Origin: an uncultured Lentisphaeria bacterium
Lineage (GTDB): Bacteria; Verrucomicrobiota; Lentisphaeria; Victivallales; Victivallaceae
Length of the DNA: 49,362 bases
Assembly: GCA_949282965.1 (NCBI GenBank)
Contig: CASDQW010000077.1
Span: 1 to 49,362 of the forward strand
Reading direction: 5' to 3'
This document shows positions 25,919 through 33,289 of this stretch, piece by piece (the first letter of the stretch is position 1; each line of letters starts with the position of its first letter). The notes under the pieces were generated by a model. The model made no database searches and had not been told where the DNA came from. It saw only the letters and a program-made list of their open reading frames with translations. The position numbers were made by a program, and so were the translations under genes.

Positions 25919-26905
25919 TCATGCCGAATTTCGAATGACCAGACGCATCGGGACGGCGACGTTTTCCGGCGTTTCTTCCCGCTGTTTTCCCTCAAGCCGC
26001 GTAAAAAGCATCCGGGCGCATGCCGTGCCGACTTCCACGTTCGGCTGGGCCAGCGTGGTCAACGGCGGATTCAGCATTCCGGCCAGTTCCCGGTCATCGA
26101 ATCCGACGACGGCGATTTCTTCCGGCACCCGGATGCCCGCCGCCGCGAATCCGGCCAGCAGGCCCGCCGCCATGTAATCGGAGGTCTGGATCGCATCGGG
26201 CGGATGGTCCGCGGTCGCCAGCCGGCGGGCGAGACGTTCGCCTTCCCGGCGGATTTCCGGGAGTGTCTGCGCGGTGCAGGGGAGGATGAGTTCCGGCAGG
26301 TCCAGTTCGCTGATCGCGCGCAGATAGCCGGGTTTCCGGTTCCGGGTGTTGGGCAGGTCGCAGAAAGCGATGCGGCGGCGGCCCTGCCGATGGAGGTAAT
26401 GGATCGCTTCCCGGACACCTCCGGCGCGGTCGATGTAGACGCAGTCGATGTCCGGCACGCGGTCAAAACTTACCATGACGCAGGGCAGCTTCCGGCGGAG
26501 CGCGCGCGCCTCGTCAATGACCGCTTCGGACGTGGCGATGAGGATCAATCCGGCGGGCGTCTGGCCGAGCAGGTCGGGCAGGAGTGCGCGGAAACTGTCC
26601 TGAGGGTTGTCCTCGCTGGTGAAGTGCGCACTCATGATGTAGCCGCGCCGGGCGGCGTAGCGGCGGATGGCTGCGAGTTTTTCGATGTGAAGGGAATCGT
26701 GGGATTCGGCGATCACCATGATCTGCCGGGATCGGCGGCGGCGGAGATCCTGCGCCGCCCGGTTCGGATGGTAGTCGAGCCGCTCGACCGCGGCCCGGAC
26801 CCGTTCCGCGGTCCGGGGTGAAATGTAGCCGCTCTGCCGGATGGCCCGGCTGACGGTATTCATGGATAATCCGGTTTCCCGGGCAATGTCTTTGAGCGTG
26901 GTCAT
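25919..26905 (-). CDS. LacI-family transcriptional regulator
   Basis: The 328-residue protein has an N-terminal LacI helix-turn-helix with hinge (MTTLKDIARETGLSMNTVSRAIRQSGYISPRTAERVRAAVERLDYHPN, residues 1-48) and a periplasmic-binding-type sensor (about 60-325; the EEIAVVGFDDRELAGMLNPPLTTLAQPNVEVG block is typical). It probably represses its own operon with the Gfo/Idh enzyme and nagB until an amino-sugar-type ligand binds. The start at 26905 is fixed by the HTH. The ribosome binding site is weak. A candidate operator overlaps the transcription start. Confidence 0.92.
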   Translation of the reverse strand: MTTLKDIARETGLSMNTVSRAIRQSGYISPRTAERVRAAVERLDYHPNRAAQDLRRRRSRQIMVIAESHDSLHIEKLAAIRRYAARRGYIMSAHFTSEDNPQDSFRALLPDLLGQTPAGLILIATSEAVIDEARALRRKLPCVMVSFDRVPDIDCVYIDRAGGVREAIHYLHRQGRRRIAFCDLPNTRNRKPGYLRAISELDLPELILPCTAQTLPEIRREGERLARRLATADHPPDAIQTSDYMAAGLLAGFAAAGIRVPEEIAVVGFDDRELAGMLNPPLTTLAQPNVEVGTACARMLFTRLEGKQREETPENVAVPMRLVIRNSA

Positions 26906-26938
26906 GAGCGAACGGCCATTTCGTGATGACAATCTCTC

Positions 26939-26944
26939 AACGTT
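26939..26944. promoter_or_regulatory. Candidate LacI-type operator core (AACGTT)
   Basis: AACGTT is a perfect six-base palindrome with the central CG step usual for LacI-family operators (the PurR operator core also contains AACGTT). It lies right after the -10 box of the lacI-like promoter, where binding would block transcription. The flanks are only partly symmetric. Confidence 0.35.
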
Positions 26945-26949
26945 AACAT

Positions 26950-26978
26950 AGAATATCACGGCGTTCTGTTTTTTGCAA
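26950..26978 (-). promoter_or_regulatory. Promoter of the LacI-Gfo/Idh-nagB operon
   Basis: On the minus strand: -35 TTGCAA (26978-26973), a 17-base spacer, and -10 TATTCT (26955-26950). The LacI start codon at 26905 follows about 45 bases downstream. The rest of the 170-base gap up to ispE is AT-rich. Confidence 0.65.
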
Positions 26979-27075
26979 GATGGGAAATGGGAAAAATATT
27001 TTAAAAAAAGCTGAGTAAATCCGCAAGTGGTTGAATATGAAAATTTTTGTGCGGAAATGCGAAGCTCGCGCCGGT

Positions 27076-27921
27076 TCAGGCGGAGAGCAGCAGAAGCGCG
27101 GCCGGCCAGGCGGCTTCCAGTTCTTCCCGGAGCCGGTCGCGGACGTCGGGAGAGGGGCAGACGGCGTAAAGCGTGGGGCCGCTGCCGGTGATTTCCACCT
27201 GGAGGGCACCGTGGCGGATCAGAAATTCCCGGAGCAGCGTGAGCAGCGGAAATTTCCGATACAGGGCGGCGGCAAGGTCATTGTGCACCGAGCGGGCGAC
27301 GGCGGCCGGGTCTCCGGCGATGAGGCCTGCTGCCAGCGCTTCGGCACGTCCGGAATCATCGTCGCCGATCCGGGCCGGATCCAGATGCGTGTACGCCCAG
27401 CGGGCGCTGACCGGGAATCGGGGATTGACGATGAGCAGCGGCGGCGTACGGACCGGACCGTCCAGCGGAGTGAACCGTTCGCCGATGCCGGAGGCGAAGC
27501 CGGTACGGGGATTTAGAAAAAACGGAACGTCCGCCCCCAGACCGACGGCAAGCTCGTGCAACTCCTCATCGGCGAGTGCGCTGTAACGCTCCTGCAAAAG
27601 CCGCAGCGCCGCGGCGGCATCGGCGCTGCCGCCTCCCATGCCGGCGGCGACGGGAATGTGTTTGGTCAGGGTAAAACGCCAGTGCGGCGCGATTCCGGCA
27701 CGTTCCGCGTAACGGCGTGCGGCGCGGCAGACGAGGTTGTCTTCCGCGTTGGACACCGGCAGCCCGGCGACGGCAAGCTCCAGACCGTCATCGCCGTCGC
27801 GAAGCGTCAGCTCGTCGGCGATGTCGTCGAGGGGCAGGAAGAGCGACCGGATTTCGTGATACCCGTCCGGACGCTTCGCCGTCACCTTCAAATAAAGGTT
27901 GATTTTGGCCGGAATGCGCAT
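27076..27921 (-). CDS. ispE: 4-diphosphocytidyl-2-C-methyl-D-erythritol kinase
   Basis: IspE phosphorylates CDP-methylerythritol in the MEP isoprenoid pathway. The 281-residue protein belongs to the GHMP kinases. It starts with PAKINLYLKVTAKRPDGYHEIRSLF (residues 4-28) and has the ATP loop IPVAAGMGGGSADAAAALRLL (about 91-111) and the C-terminal EITGSGPTLYAV. The ATG at 27921 is chosen because the conserved PAKINL follows at once. It lies 7 bases after the Gfo/Idh stop codon, so the two are translationally close. Confidence 0.94.
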   Translation of the reverse strand: MRIPAKINLYLKVTAKRPDGYHEIRSLFLPLDDIADELTLRDGDDGLELAVAGLPVSNAEDNLVCRAARRYAERAGIAPHWRFTLTKHIPVAAGMGGGSADAAAALRLLQERYSALADEELHELAVGLGADVPFFLNPRTGFASGIGERFTPLDGPVRTPPLLIVNPRFPVSARWAYTHLDPARIGDDDSGRAEALAAGLIAGDPAAVARSVHNDLAAALYRKFPLLTLLREFLIRHGALQVEITGSGPTLYAVCPSPDVRDRLREELEAAWPAALLLLSA

Positions 27922-27928
27922 GCCGCGG

Positions 27929-28948
27929 TCAATTGAGTTCGTCCGCAGTGCAGGGGGCGAACTTGAAGCCGTACCGGTCGTTGTAGGCACGCGCTTCGTT
28001 TTCGATGGCGACGGCGAGCCGGAGGGCCTTGAGTCCGGCTTCTCCGGGGACCTTGGGCGGCGAGACTTCGCCGGTGGCGCGGGTCCGGTTGACGGCATCG
28101 ATGAAATTGTCGAGTTCGGCGGCGAGGGCGTTCTTCTCATCGAGGTTGACGTCCTTGCGGGCGAGTCCGAGCCGGTTGCGCTTGAGGACCATGCCGAAGA
28201 ACTTGCCGTAGTCCATGGAAATGTAGGTGTCTTCCTGGAATACGCGGAAGCGGCGCATCGGCTCCTGGCTGACCCGGCTGGCGGTTAGCGAGGCGCAGCT
28301 GCCGTTGGTGAATTTGATCCGGGCGTTGACGATGTCCTCGGTTTTGCTGAGCACCGGGATGCCGACCACGTCGAAACGCTCCACCTCGGCGTCGACCATG
28401 GAAAGCACCAGGTCGATGTCGTGGATCATCAAATCCAGTACGACGCTGACTTCCGTTCCGCGCCGGGGCAGACCGGGGCGCGGCGGCGGGTATTTGGCCA
28501 GCCGGTGGGCTTCGATGAAGCGGGTGTTGGCGGCGTATTTTTCCAGAAAATCCATGGCGGGATTGAAGCGTTCCACATGGCCGACGGCGAGGACGACTCC
28601 GTGTTCGCGGGCGGCGTTGACCATGGCTTCCGCTTCTTCGACGCTGGCGGCGATGGGTTTTTCCACGAGGACGTGCCGATTCATTTCGAGGAGCGGCAGT
28701 GTGGTGGTGGCGTGAAAGTTGGCGGGGACGGCGACGCTGAGGGCATCGCATTTTTCGGCAAGTTCACGCCAGTTGGAGAAGACCTTGAGATTGAATTCCT
28801 CACCCACCCGGACGGCCGTTTCGGCGTTGACGTCGAAAATGCCGACGACTTCGGCCTTGGGATTTTCACGGTAAAGCCGCGCGTGATGGCGACCGAGGGC
28901 GCCGACGCCGAGCACGCCGACCTTGAGTTTCGGTTGATTGTCTGCCAT
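27929..28948 (-). CDS. Gfo/Idh/MocA-family oxidoreductase, possible GnnA-like UDP-GlcNAc 3-dehydrogenase
   Basis: A 339-residue NAD-binding oxidoreductase. The Rossmann start is KVGVLGVGALGRHHARLYRENP (about residues 9-30). EKPIAASVEEA is near 97, and the GHVERFNPAMDFL block near 122 and LDLMIHDIDLVLSMV near 172 are typical of the subgroup encoded near lipid A genes in several phyla. Such genes include gnnA, whose product oxidises C3 of UDP-GlcNAc on the way to a 3-amino sugar. Here it is divergent from pyrH and lpxA and followed by ispE. The GnnA role is inference; no gnnB aminotransferase is in the window. The ATG at 28948 follows GGAGAAGGA. Confidence 0.8.
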   Translation of the reverse strand: MADNQPKLKVGVLGVGALGRHHARLYRENPKAEVVGIFDVNAETAVRVGEEFNLKVFSNWRELAEKCDALSVAVPANFHATTTLPLLEMNRHVLVEKPIAASVEEAEAMVNAAREHGVVLAVGHVERFNPAMDFLEKYAANTRFIEAHRLAKYPPPRPGLPRRGTEVSVVLDLMIHDIDLVLSMVDAEVERFDVVGIPVLSKTEDIVNARIKFTNGSCASLTASRVSQEPMRRFRVFQEDTYISMDYGKFFGMVLKRNRLGLARKDVNLDEKNALAAELDNFIDAVNRTRATGEVSPPKVPGEAGLKALRLAVAIENEARAYNDRYGFKFAPCTADELN

Positions 28949-29062
28949 GGTGGATCCTTCTCCCCGCGGGTTCGTTTCCGAATATGAAATTCTTCTCCGG
29001 TTAATATACACCCTTTTTCCGAAAAAACAGCGCTGAAACTACGGAAAAAGCGGCTTTCCAGC

Positions 29063-29091
29063 TTGATAGATCGCCTTTGAATCGGTATATT
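29063..29091 (+). promoter_or_regulatory. Promoter of the pyrH-lpxA operon
   Basis: -35 TTGATA (29063-29068), a 17-base spacer, and -10 TATATT (29086-29091). Transcription would start near 29098, about 39 bases before the pyrH ATG. It lies in the 188-base divergent region with the Gfo/Idh gene. Confidence 0.75.
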
Positions 29092-29136
29092 TTCCGTATA
29101 CATGGTTCATTGTGCGACAGAGGGAAGGATCAGAAC

Positions 29137-29856
29137 ATGGACAGTCGTTACCGGTTCAAACGGGTTTTGCTCAAAATCAGCGGCGAAGCGCTCAAGGGAT
29201 CGGCCGCGTCCGGTTATGACCACGAGGCGGTGAGCCTGGTGGTGGAACGGGTGCGGGAAATGCTCGAGCACGGCATCGAAATCGCCATCGTGGTGGGGGC
29301 CGGTAACCTCTGGCGCGGCGTCATGGGGCGCGCCGGCGGCATGGATCGGGTCAACGCCGATTACATGGGCATGCTGGCGACGGTGATGAACGCGCTTTGT
29401 CTGAAGGACTATTTCAATGCGGCGGGGATTGCCGCACGGGTGCAGTGCTCGGTGGGCATGGAGCCGATGGCGCCGCGCTTCAATCGCGAAGAGGCGATCC
29501 GGGCGCTGGAAGGTGGCCAGGTGGTGATTTTCGCGGGGGGCACCGGGAGTCCGTTTTTCACCACCGACACGACCGCGGCGCTGCGGGCGCTGGAGACGGA
29601 CTGCGAGGCGGTGCTCAAGGCGACCAAGGTGGACGGAGTGTATTCCGCCGATCCGAAGAAGGATCCCACGGCCGTGCGTTTTTCGGAACTTTCGTTCGAC
29701 GAGGCGCTGGCGCGGCATCTGGCGGTGCTGGATGCGACCGCGTTCACCATGTGCCGGGATCATCAGCTGCCGATTGTGGTATTCGATTTTTCCGATCCGT
29801 CCGCATTTGAACGGGTACTGCGCGGGGACACCGCGGCGGGAACGATCGTGAGCTGA
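29137..29856 (+). CDS. pyrH: Uridylate kinase (UMP kinase)
   Basis: PyrH phosphorylates UMP to UDP; it belongs to the amino acid kinase fold. The 239-residue product has KRVLLKISGEALKG (about residues 7-20), VVGAGNLWRGVMGRAGGMDRVNADYMGMLATVMNAL (about 50-85) and the ATP-binding KATKVDGVYSADPKKDP (about 163-179). The ATG at 29137 follows GGGAAGGA. In many bacteria pyrH lies with tsf and frr, but here it is followed by lpxA after 38 bases. Confidence 0.95.
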   Translation: MDSRYRFKRVLLKISGEALKGSAASGYDHEAVSLVVERVREMLEHGIEIAIVVGAGNLWRGVMGRAGGMDRVNADYMGMLATVMNALCLKDYFNAAGIAARVQCSVGMEPMAPRFNREEAIRALEGGQVVIFAGGTGSPFFTTDTTAALRALETDCEAVLKATKVDGVYSADPKKDPTAVRFSELSFDEALARHLAVLDATAFTMCRDHQLPIVVFDFSDPSAFERVLRGDTAAGTIVS

Positions 29857-29894
29857 GACGGGATCAGGAAACGGCAACAAACAGGGAGAAGATC

Positions 29895-30716
29895 ATGGGG
29901 ATTCATCCGACCGCGGTGATTGCTCCGGGTGCCCGGATCGGCGAACAGGTGGAAATCGGGCCGTATGCGGTGATCGAGCCGGATACCGTCATCGGCGACG
30001 GGTGTTTCATCGACGCGCATGTGAAAGTCTCACGCTACACGTCGGTCGGGACCGGAACGCGGATTTACTTTGGAGCGTTGGTGGGCGAGGAACCGCAGGA
30101 TCATCGATTCCGGCCGGGCCTGGTCTCGTCAACCTGGATTGGCAGCAACAGCGTGATTCGGGAATATGTGACGATCCACCGTTCGCCTTTTGCGGGCGGA
30201 GAGACCCGGGTGGGGGACGGCACGCTGCTGATGGCGTTTGTCCACGTCGGGCACGATGCGGTGATCGGCAACCGGGTGACGGTGGCGAATCACACCGGGA
30301 TTTCGGGTCATGTGGTGATCGAGGACGGAGCGGTGCTGAGCGCCTATGTGCTGATACACCAGTTCTGCCGGATCGGGCAGCTGGCGATGATCGGGGGGCG
30401 GACGATTCTGACACAGGATGTGCCGCCCTTCTGCATGCTGGCCGAAAATGAATGTGTCTGCGGCCCCAACACCATCGGTCTGCGCCGGGCGGGGCTGGGG
30501 GCGGACGTGCGGCTGGCCATCCGGCGGGCGATCAAGACTTATTATTTCCGGGGCCTGAACGGCGGTAACGCGCTGCATGCGATTGAAGCGGAAGATCCGG
30601 GACCGGAGGTCCGGCATTTCGTGGAATTCATTCGCGCTTCGACGCGCGGGACCATGCCGGGCGATCCGGCGCTGGCCGCGCTGGGCGAACACGGTACATC
30701 GGAAGATCCGCAGTAG
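29895..30716 (+). CDS. lpxA: Acyl-[ACP]-UDP-N-acetylglucosamine O-acyltransferase (LpxA)
   Basis: LpxA catalyses the first step of lipid A synthesis in the cytoplasm. The 273-residue protein has the left-handed beta-helix hexapeptide pattern over about residues 1-190, the catalytic His in FVHVGHDAVIGN (near 118), and HQFCRIGQLAMIGG (about 154-167). A C-terminal helical part follows. It shows that the organism makes lipid A. It is unusual in not being beside fabZ, lpxC or lpxB; the neighbours are pyrH and a lipoprotein. The divergent Gfo/Idh gene may affect which UDP-sugar it accepts. Confidence 0.94.
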   Translation: MGIHPTAVIAPGARIGEQVEIGPYAVIEPDTVIGDGCFIDAHVKVSRYTSVGTGTRIYFGALVGEEPQDHRFRPGLVSSTWIGSNSVIREYVTIHRSPFAGGETRVGDGTLLMAFVHVGHDAVIGNRVTVANHTGISGHVVIEDGAVLSAYVLIHQFCRIGQLAMIGGRTILTQDVPPFCMLAENECVCGPNTIGLRRAGLGADVRLAIRRAIKTYYFRGLNGGNALHAIEAEDPGPEVRHFVEFIRASTRGTMPGDPALAALGEHGTSEDPQ

Positions 30717-30741
30717 AGCGGGACCTTACAGGGAGAAAAAG

Positions 30742-31950
30742 ATGTCGGGAAAATTCTGGAGAAGATTTCGGACCGCACTCGTGTTGTCGGCGGCGGTTGT
30801 CGGGATAGCCGGTTGCGCCGGTCCGCGGAGCCGTTCGGCGGAAGATCCGCTGCGGATCGGCGTGGTTCTGCCGTTGAGCGGTGAGGACGCGCAAGCCGGC
30901 AAACAGATACTGGACGGTATCCGCTGCGCGCACGAAATGCTGCGCCGGGATCTGGGAAAGGACGTTCAGCTGCCGGAACTGGTGGTGAAGGATGACCGTG
31001 GACAGGCTGGCAAAGCGGATGCGGCGGTGCGTGAACTGGCGGACCGGGGCGTGGCGGCGGTGCTGGTCGGGTATCGTTCCAGCGAAGCGCTGGCGGTCAA
31101 GTCCGCCGCTGCTGAATTGAAGCTGCCGATTCTGGCGCCGACGGCCACAAACGACGGCGTTACCGCGCGCAATCCCTATATGTTCCGCGCCAGTTTCAGC
31201 GACAGCCAGCAGGCGAAGGCGCTGGCTTATTATGCTCGTTATCGGCGTCGCTGCGGGCGGATGGGAGTCTTGCTCAATCTGGATGAGAATGCGGTTTATT
31301 CCCGGGATCTGGGGCGGCAGACGGCGCAGGAATTTGTGAATTTCGGCGGTCGGCTGGCGGGATCGGCGGGCTTCCGGGAGAGCATGACGGATTTCCGGCC
31401 GCAGTTGCGGGATTTGCTGGCGGCGGGATTGGATGTGCTGTTTGTCCCGGCATACCCGGCTTGTGCGGGACGGATCGTGCGGCAGGCCCGGGAACTCGGA
31501 TATCGGGGGTTGATTCTGGGGGGCGACGGTTGGAACGGCGCGGAGTTTCTGAAGGAGTGCGGGAAGCAGCCTGGGGATGTGGCTTTTTCCGCGGTATATT
31601 CTCCGGATTTGCATTCGCCTGCGCAGGAGCAGTTTGTCCGGTTGTTTCAGGAGTTGAATCACCGGGCGCCTTCCGTGAACGAGGCGCTGGGTTTTGAAGC
31701 GATGATGCTGATGTTCATGGCGACGCGTGAAGCGTATGATTCGGATCAGATCCGGGAACGCTTTGCGCAGATCCGGTCTTATCCCGGCGTGTCCGGCGAA
31801 GTGCAGATGACCGCCGACGGAGACAGTCAGCGTAATATCTTCATCAACATCGTCGAGCCGGGTGCGGATGGCAAACTGGAGGTCAAGATGGGCGAAATCA
31901 TTGCTCCGGTTATGCTGTACCGACCGGAGCATATGAGTCATTTGAGGTGA
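30742..31950 (+). CDS. Solute-binding lipoprotein (branched-chain amino acid receptor family)
   Basis: A 402-residue lipoprotein with a lipobox IAGC (Cys near residue 25) after a short hydrophobic signal. The body matches the Peripla_BP_6 / LivJ type: RIGVVLPLSGEDAQAGKQILDGIRCAHEML near the start, then VVKDDRGQAGKADAAV, AAVLVGYRSSEALAVK, PILAPTATNDGVT and a C-terminal SGEVQMTADGD. Members bind amino acids, amides or other small solutes. No ABC permease or ATPase genes are near, so a sensory or scavenging role is possible. The ATG at 30742 follows GGGAGAAAAAG. The upstream in-frame part overlaps lpxA and is rejected. Confidence 0.85.
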   Translation: MSGKFWRRFRTALVLSAAVVGIAGCAGPRSRSAEDPLRIGVVLPLSGEDAQAGKQILDGIRCAHEMLRRDLGKDVQLPELVVKDDRGQAGKADAAVRELADRGVAAVLVGYRSSEALAVKSAAAELKLPILAPTATNDGVTARNPYMFRASFSDSQQAKALAYYARYRRRCGRMGVLLNLDENAVYSRDLGRQTAQEFVNFGGRLAGSAGFRESMTDFRPQLRDLLAAGLDVLFVPAYPACAGRIVRQARELGYRGLILGGDGWNGAEFLKECGKQPGDVAFSAVYSPDLHSPAQEQFVRLFQELNHRAPSVNEALGFEAMMLMFMATREAYDSDQIRERFAQIRSYPGVSGEVQMTADGDSQRNIFINIVEPGADGKLEVKMGEIIAPVMLYRPEHMSHLR

Positions 31951-31952
31951 AA

Positions 31953-32618
31953 ATGTCCTATCTGATCAGGAAGGTTGAAAACGCTCCCGCCCTGGACGCG
32001 GCCTGGGAGAGCGCGGCGTGGACGGTGGCGGAGACTTTGCAGGTGGCGTCATTCCGACCGGAGAGCAGCGATCACCGCCCCCGGGTGGAATGCCGGCTGC
32101 TGTATCATGACGGCGGTCTTTCCGGCATGTTTCGGGTGGAGGATCGTTATGTGCTGAGCGCGGCGGAAAAATTCCAGGATCCGGTGTGCCGGGACAGTTG
32201 CGTGGAATTTTTCGTGGAACCGGTGCGCGGAGGGGGCTATTTCAATTTTGAAATGAACTGCGGCGGGACGCTGTTGCTCTCGCACATCCGGGATTCGCGC
32301 CGGACGGGGACCGGATTTGCCGAATGGCGGCCGCTGACGGCGGCGGAAGCGGCGCCGGTCCGGGTGGTGTCGACGCTGCCGCGAATCAATTTGCCGGAAC
32401 GGGAGGAACCGACCGTCTGGCGGGTGGGATTTTTCATTCCGTTCGGGGTGTTCGCGCCGTCCGGATGGCAGGGCGTGCCTGCTCCGGGAACGGTCTGGCG
32501 GGCGAATTTCTACAAATGCGCCGACGCGAGCAGCCACCCGCACTGGGCATCGTGGCAGCCGGTATCGGCACTGAATTTTCATCTGCCGGAGTGTTTCGGA
32601 GAAATTGTATTTGCATGA
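31953..32618 (+). CDS. CBM9-like / DOMON-like carbohydrate-binding protein
   Basis: A 221-residue protein without a signal peptide. The pattern fits the carbohydrate-binding family 9-like beta-sandwich: ALDAAWESAAW near the start, ECRLLYHDGGLSGMFRVEDRYV, DSCVEFFVEP (about 86-95), YFNFEMNCGGTLLL and, near the end, WRANFYKCADASSHPHWASWQPV. Such domains bind sugars, but stand-alone cytoplasmic copies have no proven function. It starts 2 bases after the lipoprotein stop codon and is followed after 5 bases by marC, so it is co-transcribed with both. Confidence 0.7.
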   Translation: MSYLIRKVENAPALDAAWESAAWTVAETLQVASFRPESSDHRPRVECRLLYHDGGLSGMFRVEDRYVLSAAEKFQDPVCRDSCVEFFVEPVRGGGYFNFEMNCGGTLLLSHIRDSRRTGTGFAEWRPLTAAEAAPVRVVSTLPRINLPEREEPTVWRVGFFIPFGVFAPSGWQGVPAPGTVWRANFYKCADASSHPHWASWQPVSALNFHLPECFGEIVFA

Positions 32619-32623
32619 GGTGA

Positions 32624-33232
32624 ATGGTGAGTCCCAATGCAGTGATTGGCGTTTTCGTCAAGATCTTTCTGTTGCTGACGCCTTTTTTCGTGCTGTCGGT
32701 GTTCGTGAGTTTGAGCGACGGCATGGAGCGGGCGGCCCGGCGGCGGCTGGCGCTGCGTACCACTTTGGCGATCTGGGTGGTATGCGTGGTGGTATACTTT
32801 TTCGGGGATCCGATTTTCAAATACCTCGGGATTACGCTGGAGGCGTTTCAGGTGGGGGCGGGACTGCTGCTGATGCTGAGCGGCATTGAACTGGTGCGGG
32901 GGGTCTCCACGAGCGGCATGCGCCGGATGGAATCGTCGGGGGATATCGCCGTGGTGCCGCTGGCCATTCCCTACACCGCCGGTCCGGGAACGGTCGGGAC
33001 GCTGCTGGTGATGGGGGCGAGCGCGGAGAACATCTCCGTGCAGATGACCGAGGCGGCGGGCATTACCACCGCGGTGCTGATGATCGGAGTTCTTCTGTAC
33101 TTCTGCGACCGTATCGAAAGACTGCTGGGCAGAAAGGGGTTGGAAATCCTGAGCAAGCTGACCGGGCTGTTCTTGTCGGCGCTGGCGGCGCAGGTGATGC
33201 TGGAGGGGATCAAAAGGATTCTTTTCCGTTGA
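32624..33232 (+). CDS. MarC-family integral membrane protein
   Basis: The 202-residue protein has six hydrophobic segments and the MarC family marks: FVKIFLLLTPFFVLSVFVSLSDG near the start, GAGLLLMLSGIELVRG (about 84-99), and the half-helix VVPLAIPYTAGPGTVGTLL (about 109-127). MarC proteins are inner-membrane proteins whose transported substrate is not settled; the old link with multidrug resistance was withdrawn. It is the last gene of the pyrH operon and is followed by a strong terminator. Confidence 0.9.
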   Translation: MVSPNAVIGVFVKIFLLLTPFFVLSVFVSLSDGMERAARRRLALRTTLAIWVVCVVVYFFGDPIFKYLGITLEAFQVGAGLLLMLSGIELVRGVSTSGMRRMESSGDIAVVPLAIPYTAGPGTVGTLLVMGASAENISVQMTEAAGITTAVLMIGVLLYFCDRIERLLGRKGLEILSKLTGLFLSALAAQVMLEGIKRILFR

Positions 33233-33252
33233 AATGTGCGGACCATGCGACA

Positions 33253-33289
33253 GGGCCGGAATGGAGGGACGTTCCGGCCCGTCTTTTTT
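33253..33289 (+). terminator. Rho-independent terminator after the pyrH-marC operon
   Basis: GGGCCGGAA (33253-33261) pairs perfectly with TTCCGGCCC (33272-33280). A T-run follows at 33283-33289. It reaches the stop codon of the convergent heparinase gene. Confidence 0.9.
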
